64,000 nucleotides of DNA from Phyllostachys edulis (Eukaryota > Streptophyta > Magnoliopsida > Poales > Poaceae): assembly GCA_036346405.1 (NCBI GenBank), contig CM070563.1, forward strand, positions 32,188,816-32,252,815, given 5' to 3'. A program made the translations under genes and the position numbers. Within the stretch, counting starts at the first letter, position 1, and every line of letters begins with the position of its first letter. This document shows, one piece after another, positions 22,565 to 34,868 of the stretch. Under the pieces are notes generated by a model, which made no database searches, had not been told where the DNA came from, and saw only the letters and a list, made by a program, of their open reading frames with translations.

Positions 22565-24476
22565 ATAATCTCAAAATCTTTACAAAGAGTCCATCTCAAG
22601 CAAAATTAAAAGGTTGCAATCTAAGTATTACTTACAAGAATGTTTTTTAACCATAAATTACATCATTTAATTTAAAGTTCAATCTAAATCCTTGCATGCT
22701 CATCGCTGAAGCCCTCCTTGCCACCTTGTCCATATATCGTCAAACCATCGGACCACCCTTCGTTCAACATTTTCATCGCTCATCAAGAAAATCAAAAAGC
22801 GGTTAGTAAGCCTAGTTGAGAGCAGTAAATAGAAATTAAAATATAGGAAGTGGCTGTCAGTTACCCCAAAGCTCAGTAGAATTCCCATATCAACCTAGGT
22901 CAGTCGGCCCCTTGATCATCAAGATACTCAGGCTAACCTAGATCAATCGGCAACATTCACTTCCGTAGGTTTCATCACCCGGCGTTTATTCGAATCTAAC
23001 ACCCGCGTGTTATCGACTCCTCTCAACCGCAGAAAATCACTCACATAGTGATTTAGAAACTAATGAACCAAAAGATCCTTAGCTCAATAGTATCATGAAA
23101 GGGCATTAGGGAAAAGGCAAGGGGCATAGTGGTCATTAGCATGTCGCAAGGAAACCAGCCGAATACACCCCCCCTATAAACCTTTCTCTCCTCCCAGTCA
23201 AACCAACACAAGCCACACCTCACAAGCTCATTCACAACCAGAGCAAAGAACAAGCCTCCGTGCACATAAGCATAGCCACTCACAAAGCCTCACACAAAGG
23301 TCATCCCTATCCCCATCTCATTCTTCTCAGCCGAAGGCACACAAAGAACAAAGCCAACCACATCAAGCTCCCACTGCCATCCCCACCCAAGCACAAGCCA
23401 AACCACCACCAAGAGCAAGAGCTCAAGCAAAGCAAGTGCACTACCACTACTAGAAATCCCCATTTTCCCTACAGTTTAAAACGTTCCTTAGTAGTAGAAT
23501 TGTAATCCAAAGGAAAGTATCTGTCCCTAGGGTGAGGTAAAAAAAACCTAGGGAACGAAATCGTTCCCTACTGTTTACATAAATTACTAGGGAAAGACAA
23601 TGAAGAGAGAAATAGACTATACTATGGCAATGCCATGGTGGCAACTTTCCCTACTCGGATGGACAAAACCGTAGGGAATATATTTTTTATTTTTGCCTCA
23701 CTTTTTTTTTTGTTGCACGCTACTTTTCTTTTTATATGCCTTTTTTTCTTTCTACGTGCTATTTTTTTAGGCAGCAATTTTTTTCGCTGAGCACTACTTT
23801 TTTCTTTTTTAGGCGCCATTTCTTTTCGTCGGTGCGCTATTTTTTTTTGGGCACCACGCCATTTTTTATTTCGCGCTTACTTGCCTTTGCCTCGTTCACT
23901 TGCCCTACCCAAATTCCCTTGGCCCGCCCTCTTGCCTCCCTCTCCTTCGCCTCCCCTTCAGCCGCCGCCTTCCTTCCTCCGCCGTCGCCTTTGGCTCCTC
24001 CCCGCCGTTGTCCTTTGGCACCTCCGGCCGCTTCGCCCCTTCCCGCCCTGCTCGCCCTCGGTCAGCTCTAAGCCTGCGCCCAAATCTCGCCAGCCCATTG
24101 GCCGGCCGGTGTCCCCTCCGGCTCATTGCAGCTCCTTCCAGCTCCGTGCCGCCTGGCTGTCTGGCTCCGTCTGACCTTCTCCCTCGCCGATCGCCGCTCC
24201 CATGTGGCTCTGTGGGTCAGGGTCAGCGTCCGGACATGCGATTCTAGGGCAATCTCGCTTTGGCATCCAGCGGCGCCGTTGCCCTGTTCCTCGCCGTGAG
24301 GAACTACACCCCGTCGAGGACAACGACGGCCGTGGTTAAGCTCTAGGTTGTGCAGATTCCTTACTTTACAAGTACTAGTATAGTTTAGGTTTCTTGATCA
24401 GTGATCACTGGTTATTAACTATAAATGCATCAATGGAGTTGTCATAATTTAGGTTGCATTGCGGGGTACGACTATG

Positions 24477-25661
24477 ACAAAGTTATTGCAAAAGGATCTA
24501 AATGAGATTGATGAGAAGGTGGAGGCTTCTAACCGACGCTGGTACAAGTTCATATTGATTGGTAATGTTTCCAATTCTAAATTCTTGCACCTCAAGTTTG
24601 TTTGGACTTATGTAATTCATGTACTTTGATGTTTCCATGCCTCGTCGACAACTAGTTTCAGTTTGATTTATTTTTCTTAGTCCTGCTTCTGATTTCTACA
24701 TTGTGCAATTTGACTAGAGGATGAAGATGGCATCCCACTAGACCAAATTAGCACAGCAGGGAAATTTGACTAGAAGATGAAGATAGCAACCCACAATGTT
24801 GGTCAAATACTTGTATAGAGATAGTTATCAATTCCTTTGCCGTTAAATACAACTTGTAGAGATCTACGACTGCTATAAGTTGTCCATCAATACTAGCTTG
24901 TTTACCTTTTCTTTTGCACATAAAAGATTAATACTAGCTTGTTTATCCTATTCCGATGATCCACTATTTTGCAGAGACCATATCTCCTTGCGCTGTCACA
25001 AAGATTGCTGCATCTCTTCAAGCTTATTAGTAAGAACTAAGAAGCATAAACAGTATTAAAACCTTTTGGTGATAGATAATATGTACACTGTACAATATTA
25101 AAACCTTTGGTGATATATAATGTTTATATACTTCCTCCAGTTCACAAAAACAAGTCGTTTTGAACATCGACACGGTCTCCAAAATACAACTTTGACCACT
25201 AATTGCTATTGTAATATATTTATAAAACTCAATAAAATTATAATATTATAAAAGTACTTTTCGATATGAATCTACACATGATTTTTATGTATCTAATCTA
25301 GATATTCAAAAAAGGCAGATAATCAAAGTTTCTAAAGTTTGACTATAGCATTCCAAAATGATTTGTTTTTGTGAACAGGAGGGAGTACATTGCTAATTAT
25401 TTTGTGTCGCAATGACAACTTTAATATGTTGTATGCGTGACCCTATAGATAACTGATTGAATCTTGCAATTTTGACGTACCATCTATTTTAGGTTGATGA
25501 GAAAGATAGAGTGGGTTCTTGGAAGGAGCATTTTAACAAAATCTCTATCGATGAGAGGAGCAAATTTGATGAAGAAACACTTTCCAACTTGGAAGGAATT
25601 AAGAGAAAGAAAAGCTACTCCAAGAAAACAGATGGCAACAGAAACGAATATATAGTGGTAT
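24477..25661 (+). pseudogene. Unidentified exon-like segments inside the CACTA element
   Basis: Two stretches look like exons. About 24477-24563 encodes TKLLQKDLNEIDEKVEASNR followed by RWYKFILI, with a GT donor after it. About 25496-25657 encodes VDEKDRVGSWKEHFNKISID and then a Lys-rich SNLEGIKRKKSYSKKTDGNR, with AG and GT borders. The composition is protein-like and charged, but I cannot assign a family. They lie upstream of, and on the same strand as, the aminopeptidase exons, so they may be from the same or another captured gene. Confidence 0.35.
25131..25385. mobile_element. Stowaway-like MITE inside the CACTA element
   Basis: The left end is CTTCCTCCAGTTCACAAAAA. The right end on the other strand is CTCCCTCCTGTTCACAAAAA. 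TA duplications flank it (25129-25130, 25386-25387). It is 255 bp with near-perfect terminal inverted repeats and is non-coding. Confidence 0.82.
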
Positions 25662-26818
25662 GTACACTTGTTCCACAGTAAAATGCTTCCAGAAATATTT
25701 GCCATGTGTGTTTCCTTTCTAGTGTGCACTGTTTATTGCTTTTGTGACTTGTTGGCTATATGATTCTTATGATGAACTGGTGTATTTATATTATACTTTT
25801 GTTATACCTCAGTGTTGATAGTATTTGATGTTAGTTATAGACTTATAGCCCTTTAGTTTTGGGCCCAAGCCTCTGTCAAATCCTAGCTCTGCCACTGACC
25901 GTCTCTCTGTCTCTACTGCATTATATTGCAAGTATTTATTTAGCATAGTATCTGGATCTCTTCTTGTGTTCAATCTCTTCGTGGGTTATACATGCTTCAT
26001 CAAGAAAGGTGCCTTGTGTTATAGAGTTTATTGTGGAGGGTAAACAATAATTTTTTGTTATGTTCTGTTGATGGAGCATGGTGTCTGCTATTTCTTGAGT
26101 TGGAGAAGAACCAGAAGACACAAAAAAGTTCATCTACTGACCATAGAAGCTTGGAAGTAAGTATGCTCATCTCCTTCATGATTGGCATGCAAATTATTTA
26201 TTGTGCACTGTTGTACAGTTTTCGTCGATGAGGTAATTAGATTATATAAATATGGATATGTGTTGATGCTTTGTTTAATAAATGAGTAAGATTGTTTATC
26301 CCCACTTGTGATAAGAAAATGGCTACACGTGTGATAATCTCATGTGTGATAATCATAGGAGAGGACATTGTTATTTTGTGTGACATACTTCTGTACAATT
26401 TCACTACTTTTCCATTGCCCCTTCTACTGGACTGATTTTGTTAATAATACTTAGCCAAAAGTGAGTGGTTTTGAACAATATTAGTCATACTTTATAGTCT
26501 TGTTAATTAATCTAGACATTGACATGCAAAATTTTGGTTTCAGTTTGTTGGCGTGGCATTAGTCATGTCGATAGAAGAGCGTAGTTAGATGTACAATGGA
26601 TGGGACGATAACGGCTGTCATTCCCAAGAGTACCACATAAAGTTATGCGCTATCTCCCATTTATACCAAGATTGTAACGGATGTAACTCTCTGTGCAAAA
26701 TGAGGCTTGGTAAGCTAAAACCAGGCAGCTCTCTGCATTTGACATCTTTACTACTTCTCTAGTGGTAGAAGGACTATTTTTCATTATTTACTTTGTACTT
26801 AATTATTATGTGTTGCAG

Positions 26819-27453
26819 TCCATTGAGACCATATCCTATATCGAAGACGCGTGCGATACCGGGTGAAATTGAGAAGCCTGATTGGGCACTTGATGTAAGT
26901 CTTAATTGTGCTTAAGTTGTATTTCCTCCCATCTTCTGCATATCTTGTTGACATTGCCATTTGAACTGATATAGCTCTCTGTACCAAAAAGGTGGATCAT
27001 TAAGTTGGACCGTTGTATTGGTATCTTGTAATATTCTCTATCACATCTCCTGACATTATCTAACATTTTTAGGGAATCCCCAAGATTGAGCCAGATAGTG
27101 ATTTGCAGAAAAGAGTAGAGGTAGAGTTCTTCAGAGATTTGTAAGTACCATATATTTTCCACAAATAGATATCTGATGATCATTTTCTTTGCTGGATTCG
27201 TTTCTGCTATTTCTGTAGATCAAGACTCCAGAGCAAATTGAAAGGATGAGAGAAACATGTCAAGTAAGTTTCCAGCACATCTAACTTTGTGCTGAAATAT
27301 TTCAATGGAACTTTGCTAACCATTTCCGTTTTGTTCCACACCATCGTTACTAGATTGCAAGAGAGGTTTTAGATGCAGCTGCTCGTGTAATCAAGCCAGG
27401 AATTACAACAGATGAAATTGATAGAGTGGTTCATGAGGAGACAATTTCTAGAG
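26819..27453 (+). pseudogene. Captured methionine aminopeptidase 1 (MAP1A-like) exons
   Basis: Four consecutive exons with GT-AG borders survive: 26819-26894 (PLRPYPISKTRAIPGEIEKP, DWALD), 27073-27120 (GIPKIEPDSDLQKRVE), 27219-27263 (IKTPEQIERMRETCQ) and 27354-27453 (IAREVLDAAARVIKPGITTD, EIDRVVHEETIS). They match the linker and the start of the M24 catalytic domain of plant cytosolic/organellar type 1 methionine aminopeptidase, which removes the initiator Met. The N-terminal zinc fingers and all metal-binding Asp/His/Glu residues, which lie further downstream in the family, are missing. The frame is open across the exons, so a truncated chimeric transcript is possible but not an active enzyme. 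Confidence 0.85.
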
Positions 27454-27659
27454 GTCTGATTAACCTTCTTTTAAAATTTAAATGCAACAAATGGATCATC
27501 AGTTGATTCAGTGATGATTATAGCTTGTGAGTGAGTAAATCACTATTATGTATCATCAAATGCTTTAGGATATGCCAATACTGGTTGCACACACCTTAAT
27601 ATGCTCCCAGTCCATATTTTTTTACTGATATTCGAACTATTTTTTGTTGTATAGCCTCA

Positions 27660-27807
27660 TACCAGCGGTTCAGCTATTGGAGTAGAGAACCCAGATGATA
27701 CATTGAATAGGATTGCTCGAGGAATGTTTGGAGGTTATGTTAACGCATCTGTTAGTGCTGATGGGAACTACTCTTCTCCGCTGGATGATGATCTTGCACT
27801 ATTTTAA
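27660..27807 (+). pseudogene. Unidentified exon-like frame near the right end of CACTA
   Basis: An open frame reads HTSGSAIGVENPDDTLNRIA, then RGMFGGYVNASVSADGNYSS, ending in DDDLALF and TAA. It does not belong to methionine aminopeptidase. I do not recognise it. It could be the end of a second captured gene or a decayed transposase exon. Confidence 0.3.
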
Positions 27808-30065
27808 TGTCAGTCATGGTCTAATTACATGTGGAAGCATATTTTTGTTGCAAGTGGTGCATGTTGCCTTCTTTTATGGAATGACTAACATGTAAGAGTT
27901 GCATTTTGATGTCTGAAACATTGCTGGTCATTTGTATTTCAGTATGCATGTGTGTTGTGCACTTGTGGTGAAAGCGTGAGTGTTGTTTTTTTGGACTTTT
28001 TGGTAGTGTGATGTTTACACTTGTATATGTTGGGGCAAATGTGCCTCAAATGTTACTTGATAGTCTATTGGAAATACAGAATATTGTTTTGTTTATCTCT
28101 TGTATAAACTTTGTTTTGAGTGATAATGTGAATTTAGTGTCTTTGAATATAAATAAGTAATTGAATAATGTATGTATATTTAGAAAAAAAAAACAATAAA
28201 TTCAGTACCCCTAGTGTTCATGCTAAACAGTAGGGGATGAATTTTGAATTAGCAATAGGAAAATAATGTTTATATAAAAATGTTCCCTAGGGCATACAAG
28301 AAATAACGTAGGGAATTTGTTGGATTCTTTCCTTAGGCTGGCAGAAAGGGAACGTAGGGAAATAAACTTTCCACATCAGATGACAATGCCACGTGGATGA
28401 GATTTCCCTACTGTTTTAAATCCTAGGGAACGATTCTTTCTCTAGGTTTTTCCAAAAAAATTGTAGGGAACGTTTTCTTTCCCCCACATTCTTTCCTCTA
28501 GTAATCATTCCTTATGAATGCCACTAGGGAAACCAATTCCCTACAGTTTTATGTATGTTCCCTAGTATATTACTCACTAGGGAAAATGGAGATTTCTAGT
28601 ACTGTACCACCACAAGAAAGAAGCCCAAGAATCACCCACCACTTCCACATCTACACCCACAACCCACCTCAGAGAAGGAGTAGAGGAGAAGGGGAGCACA
28701 CGGTGAAGGGGGAAGACAATGAAGAAGGGGAGACAAGAACCGATAATGACCTCTAAGGGCCGAACCAAACCAAGACGGCGACAAGGAGTAGAAGACACCA
28801 AAGAAGCAAGGAGAGCACCAGCGCACGATTAGCACTACTACAGCGACGACCTACACTGCCAGCACTGCCATCCCTTTCCTGAACCGAACCCAACAAGGTA
28901 GCCCACATTTCTCTCTGTTGTATTTTGTCCAAACTGAACCCACAACATGAGCAAGAAATGCATAGAGAGTGTTTGTGCCACAATATTCCCACAACATCAC
29001 TAGCTCTCAGTGCACATCACAGAGCACCCAGGAGCATGGTGACCACCCCACTGCCACTCCCAAACCGACCAGGACCAACACAGGTAGATCCTCTTTCACA
29101 CACCACTATCATTTTTTCCCACAACAGAACCCTCCAATATGAATTCAATCCATTCGCAGAGCACTAACCATAGCTCTCAAAGCATCCTAACATCCATCAC
29201 AGAGCATAGGGAAGGGACAGACAGGGAAGAAGAGTAGTAGTAGTTACCGCGGTGCATTGAAGGCAAAACCCCACCGACAATAGTAGCTCACCCAGCACCT
29301 CACCATACATCAACCATCTAACATCAACAGTAAATCAAACAACTTCAGTAAAACCAGCAAACAACAAGAAGTAAAAAGAAAACAAAGGGGAAAATGGGAA
29401 GGAGGTGAGGCACGGGTGCTGCCAGGCGCGATGGGCCGCGGAGGCCGGCGGCCGGAGGCTAAGTCGGCGGGGCCGATGTGCACTGGGCCGAGCAGGCATA
29501 GTGGGCCAGAGAGTACGTGAGGCGCTGGAGGGCCGAGCCACAGGGGAGGCGAGGCCAAGCGAGCTAGGGAGAGGAACCACGGGTGTGCGTGGGGGCGTAG
29601 GCCGGCGCAACAAGCAGGGGCAAGCCAGGCGCCTGGTCGGGGAGGTACAGGTGAGCCGAACCAAAGTGACACTGGCAAGCAAGCCAAGAGGGCTGAGTTG
29701 CTAGGGACACCGAGCCAGAGGTGAACCAGAGGGAGACAACACCATGCGCAAGGCCGGCTGAAGCAAAGAATCACCAGGGGAGAGAAGGGGATTGAAGAAA
29801 TGAAGTAAGGAAGCAAGAAGAGGACCAGAGAAGTATTCGGCTGGTGGATAAGGCAAAAGAAGAAATGAAATGAGAGGAGAGAGAGTGCAATAAAGGAGGG
29901 GAAAGAAATGGAATAGGTGGCCAAGAATGCTTTTGGCTAAATGGGATTAGTTGGGAATTAAGGAGAAGATTAAGGAGATTAAGAATAAGAAAAGATTAGA
30001 CAAAGAATTAGAAATTAAGTAATAAGGAAAAGTCTAATGGATGTTATTAGTAGTAACTTAGCAGT

Positions 30066-31866
30066 TGTTGGACCGAAAAGACGACTAGATGAGGGGTGAA
30101 TAGGAGTACGCTCACTTTTTCACTTTGATCAGATTCAACACAAATTTCACTCCAATAGTTATGAAAGTTATGAAGATCAATATACTAGTACAGCGGAAGA
30201 CTAGTATTGAATCCAATCCAAAATCCCCAAAACAAAAGACCAAATAGGAACTCAAAACCTAAGAGCGGTCTGACCGGCGTTGATTGCGCGGTTGGATCGG
30301 CGAGCAGTCTGACCGGCGTGTAAATCGCAGTCTAATGGCAGCCCGGTCTGACCGGCGGTGAATTGGCGGTCTGACCGCACCTGATGCAGAACAGTGGATA
30401 TAGCCTAAAAAATCAAACTCAAATCGGTCTAACTTTTGATCTATGCGGCCAAACTCCACGAAATTTGAGACACGCCTTCTAAAAGATATTAGGAACCTCT
30501 TCCAATCAAGGATCGCAGAGATCCAAGCCAAAGTTCGTATCTTTTTCAGTTTGAACGAAAGGTGCTCCAAAACCGAGTCAAAATCTAAATATGATCTAGA
30601 GACTTGCTCGTGGGTGAATGATGATCAAGATGATCCTAGATGGGTTCCCACATGTCACAGCAAATTAGATCAAGGCAAGAAACCAAGCAAAAACTCGTGG
30701 ATCAAAGAAAGACCCTAAATCACCAAATAGAGAGAAAGAAAGCAAATGAACTCATCTTTGAGAGAACTTTCTTTGGATTGATTTGATATGGTATTGGTTT
30801 ACAGCCACTCCATCAATGGAGGACAAAGACTCAATACATGAGCACGAAATCAAATCCAACTCTCTAGAACCCTAACCACCACTAATCCTCTCCCTAAGCA
30901 AAACTAGGGTTTCAAAACAATGAAAGGGTTGAAGGGGGTGCAACCACCTCCCTCCTCTATTTATAGTGGAGGCTTAGACCTTCTAGAAGATTGAACCCTA
31001 ATGGGCTCCCATTAAGGCCCACACACAAACGGGTCACATATGCACGTATTTTAAAGCGTCGTCTTCATCTCCTCTTGACCTAATCCGTTTCTCCACACAC
31101 CATCTTGCGCTGCGGGTTGGCAAAACGTCACCAAGGCGGTATTTGGTAAAATTACCAAAATACCCCTTCTTGATCTTTTTCGAAGACCGAGTCCCATCAT
31201 CGTGAAGCACTTCCATGCTTCGCCACGTGTAGGTTGATCTAGCGGCTCTCATCATGTCGGCAAGTCTCTCCCATCCGCCTCCCACCGAAACCACCATGGC
31301 ACTTGCACCAACCCCCGCACTGCTTGATCTAACCCGTCGCATCGAACTACCCGCTCGGTCACCTTTGTCCCTTTTGCGCCATGCTTGACTCTATTGACCT
31401 CACTCGGCATTCCAAATCGTTCTGGACCTCAGCTCTCCAAGCTTAGTCCCGATCATCCTCACCGTTGACCGTCATTGACCTCAAAGCAACCTGCACAACA
31501 ATAGACAGAGAAATCGATTCTGAGAACAAGTTCTTCACAACTTGACCCACGTTAGTCAAAACATGCATCATGTAACACATATGCCATGAAACCCATGAAC
31601 TTGACCTAACCCAACACTCATCGCCACTTTTGGCCGATGAACAACACAAAATCGGTCAGACCGTCATTGAATGGCCGGTCTAACCACATCCCGATCGACC
31701 GCCATTTTTGCCGGCTCGACCGCATGCCCAACGCCGTCGACCAAGACTTGACTCGACAAAGAACCAAACTTTGATGAAAACGCATGTTTCGACAAACCTT
31801 TAACGACATTGCCAATTGTAACATCATCCTAAGATCGTGCGCGCACATATCCCCATGATATCCACA
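30066..31866 (-). repeat. 3' LTR of Copia-2
   Basis: About 1.80 kb (TGTTGGACCG...GATATCCACA in plus orientation). It is closely similar to 40945-42776 along its full length. It contains several GGTCTGACCGGC repeats near its left end, which vary between the two LTRs. The minus-strand purine tract AAGGGGGAG lies next to it at 31869-31877. Confidence 0.9.
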
Positions 31867-33649
31867 ATCTCCCCCTTGATGAACACATTGGCAATTTCCT
31901 ACAAATGCAAATTTTGAGGTTTGAAAAGTAAAAGCTCGACGTTTTTGCACAAAGACACAACTTGGTACAAATGCAAGAGAAAGCAATGAAAATGACCAAG
32001 TTGGCTTCAGAATAGTATAGGCAAGTGAGATACGGAAAAAGAAAGCGAGAAAGCTTCATTTTCCAGAAAGAGTCAAAATCTTACTTGAGGTCCATACGAA
32101 AGAACAATTGTTCGATATGACCTTTGATCATTGTGAGGATCAAGAATTGCGATTCAAGTTCAGAAATGGCAATAAGATCACAAGAGTGCAAATAGGAAAC
32201 TCCCCCTCACTATGATCCTCAAATTTTAGAAAATTTCAAATTCTCCAAATTTTCTCCAAAAGGCTCCCCCTTTTAACATTTTTATATCTTCTCCCCTTTA
32301 TACATTTTTGATATATCTTCTCTCCCTTTGACAATGGAGTCATGAAGGAATCACGCCTTCCTCTCGTCGAGAGATGACAAATGCAGAATGAGGAAAAAGC
32401 ATAAGGAGCATGCATGAAATGCAATGGAGTGGCTTCATTTTTTGTATTTTTCAATTTTTGAGTACAAGAAGCTTTGGAGATTACCCAAAAGAACAAGCTA
32501 GCATTTCTAATATTGCACAAGAACATATCAAGCCTAAAGGCGCTAGCAAGATCATGATACGACATATATATCAAAGCTAAGCTCGAAGGCTCAAGGTAAA
32601 GCAATGAATTGTAACAATTTAAGCAAAGCGTCAAATTTAGTAAGTTCATCAACAGGGATCCTAAAATGATACTGGCCATGTCAAAACGTCAATGTGAGAT
32701 CAAAAAGCTAACAATGACCACATTAAGAGACAAACAGGTCCTGAATTGAATCATTTTGCTCAATTTTCTAAAACGGCCATTTTTCAACAGTTTTTCATTT
32801 GCAATGAATATTGAAGTTGACTAATGATCTAACTTAGTGAAGAAGATCCTGGACTAGGAGCCATTCACAAACTCTTCCTAAGCTTCGACCAAAAGTTGAT
32901 TAAAGGTATATCTTAGTGAAGAAGATCCTGGACTAGGAGCCATCCACAAACTCTTCCTAAGCTTCTACCAGGGCGATAAATCTTGATGTTCATGTCAGTT
33001 TTGACAAGCAGTCCCCATGAGATCGTCTGGATCATCAAACTATCTCCAAGTTCATGTCTATGACATGTAGTCTCGTAAGAGTAGTTTGTCACAATTTAAG
33101 CATAAGGCAATCTTGAAATTGATTTTTCATTTTTCATTTTGCACATGAGCAGTTTTAGATTCTCAGAAGCACAAGAAGCTCAAGTAATAATCAATTTTAG
33201 ATTCAAGAGCTAACACAACAATTTTGACAGGGCCAATGTCACAAAAAGAGCACTATTGCGCAACTAACTAAAACATCCACAAATTACAGTTTTTAGTTCG
33301 AGTTGTCTTAGGGTTCTAGCTCATACAACAAAGACTTAGCTACACATGTGAAAGCATGATAATTCTAGCAAATCAAAGAACTAGACATGGCATTGAGCAA
33401 GAATTGAAATACTAAAGCTCCAAAGGGTATTAAGCAAAGCTTCATCAATTTTAAAAGATAAGTAAAAAGCTTATATTACAATGCATCTTTTTGTGATTTT
33501 TCATATGAATGAGATATGATATAATGAGATGCAAGAAAAGCTCAAAAATCCTAAAAAGCCTAAAAAGATCAAAAAGATCAACAAGTTCAAAAGAAGATCA
33601 AGAAAAGATCAAATGAACAAGAAAAGATCAAAAAAGATCCAACTCCCCC
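31867..33649 (-). other. Post-pol non-coding region of Copia-2
   Basis: From RNase H stop to purine tract there are 1.8 kb with no convincing env-like gene. The minus-strand frame at 32236-32679 is open for 147 codons but looks AT-driven, with hydrophobic Leu-rich content. It includes an imperfect direct repeat (units starting 32834 and 32913, about 53 bp each, 79-bp spacing) and an AAAAGATCAA-rich low-complexity tract (33539-33640). Confidence 0.55.
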
Positions 33650-33952
33650 TCAAACCAACCCATAGGGATAAATTACCCCTAACTCGCTCCTCAAGGTGGC
33701 AAACCTTGTTGGGTCTAAAGGCTTGGTGAGGATATCAGCTAACTGAGCCTCAGACTCCACAAAATGCAATACAATATCACCCTTCTCAACATGGTCTCTA
33801 AGGAAGTGATAGCGAATGTCTATGTGCTTGGTCCTAGAGTGTTGCACTTGGTTCTTATCAATATTAATAGCAGAAGTGTTATCACAGAAAAGAGGAACAC
33901 TAGCAAAGTTTAACCCAAAGTCCTTAAGAGTGGACACCATCCACAAAATCAT
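33650..33952 (-). pseudogene. Copia-2 RNase H domain
   Basis: The frame reads VPLFCDNTSAINIDKNQVQH, then SRTKHIDIRYHFLRDHVEKG and EAQLADILTKPLDPTRF, the conserved Copia RNase H end. It stops with PYGLV and TAA. The stretch between it and RT (33953-34157) has lost its frame, including the first catalytic part of RNase H. Confidence 0.85.
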
Positions 33953-34157
33953 TGCAAAGAACTAGCGAGCTACATATTCAACTTTCAAAGAAGGATTGTG
34001 CAACAGAAGACTGCTTCCTAGAGGACCAAGAGACAAGAGAAGTGCCTAAGAAATGACATGTGCCAGAGGTACTCTTCCTATCTAGCCGACAGCCCACAAA
34101 ATCAGAATCAGAAAACCCACGAATGGACAAAGAAGACGAGCAGGAAAACCAAATGCC

Positions 34158-34868
34158 TTACTGAAGGGTAGAATGTAAATACCTGAAGATGCTCTTAACG
34201 GCTTGGCGATGTGAAGTCCTCGGAGACACCTGAAACCTCGCGCAGAGGCAGACTGCGAAGTGGATGTCCGGTCTTGAGGCCGTCAAGTATAGGAGAGAGC
34301 CGATCAAGCTGCGGTACTCGCGTTGATCCACGGCTTCTCCTTCTTCATCTGGATCCAAAGCAGTCGAAGTCGCCATGGCAGTGGCGATCGGCTTGCAGTC
34401 ACCCATCTCGAAGCGCTTGAGCAGATCCTTGGTGTACTTCGTTTGATGGATGAAGATCCCTTCCTTACATTGCTTGATTTGAAGCCTCAAAAAGTAGTTG
34501 AGCTCACCCATCATACTCATCTCGAATTCCCTGGACATGGTCTCAGAAAAAACTAGAAACAAGAGCATGAGAGGAACCACCAAAGATAATATCATCAACG
34601 TAAATCTGAACAAGCAGGAAGTCATTGCCATGCCTAAGAATGAAAAGAGTCTTATCTACTTTTCCCATTTCAAAATCATTCTTAAGCAAGAAGGTCCTAA
34701 GTCTATCATACCAGGCTCTAGGGGCTTGCTTAAGACCATACAAGGCTTTGAATAGCTTGAAAACACGATCAGGGTGCTTGGGATCCTCAAAGCCAGGGGG
34801 TTGCCTAACATATACTTCCTCCTCTATAAAACCATTCAGAAAGGCACTCTTAACATCCATTTTTTTAA
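34158..34868 (-). pseudogene. Copia-2 reverse transcriptase, part 2
   Basis: After the LINE fragment the frame resumes at MDVKSAFLNGFIEEEVYVRQ, then LYGLKQAPRAWYDRL and the catalytic IYVDDIIFG. A +/-1 slip near 34560 moves coding to a second frame (EFEMSMMGELNYFLRLQIKQ, SLIGSLLYLTASRPDIHFAV). The metal-binding YVDD is intact, but the domain is split from its N-terminal third. Confidence 0.88.

Larger units (their letters stand above)
23445..28604. mobile_element. Non-autonomous CACTA (En/Spm) transposon with captured gene exons
   Basis: The left end is CACTACTAGAAATCCCCATT. The right end on the other strand is CAGTACTAGAAATCTCCATT. The 3-bp target duplication TAC lies at 23442-23444 and 28605-28607. 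Both sub-terminal regions carry many copies of TAGGGAAC / GTTCCCTA in both orientations, the usual transposase-binding arrays. No TnpA/TnpD transposase was recognised. The interior (about 24.4-27.9 kb) holds exon-intron structure copied from host genes, including methionine aminopeptidase, so this is a Pack-CACTA-type element. It sits inside LTR C. Confidence 0.88.

Noticed and set aside
23881..24323. Possible secretory-type protein on the plus strand
   Set aside because: Its Pro/Leu/Ser-rich frames overlap in three registers and sit in a GC-rich patch of the CACTA element, more like a captured 5' UTR/promoter.
29310..29924. 204-codon minus-strand ORF with hydrophobic stretches
   Set aside because: It is within LTR C and Leu/Pro/Ser-rich from GA-rich DNA. 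It looked like a membrane protein at first, but there is no conserved motif and competing frames exist.
32236..32679. Env-like ORF downstream of Copia-2 pol
   Set aside because: It is 147 codons and Leu-rich, but there is no signal peptide plus C-terminal anchor pattern and it overlaps AT-rich non-coding repeats. Evidence is too thin to call env.
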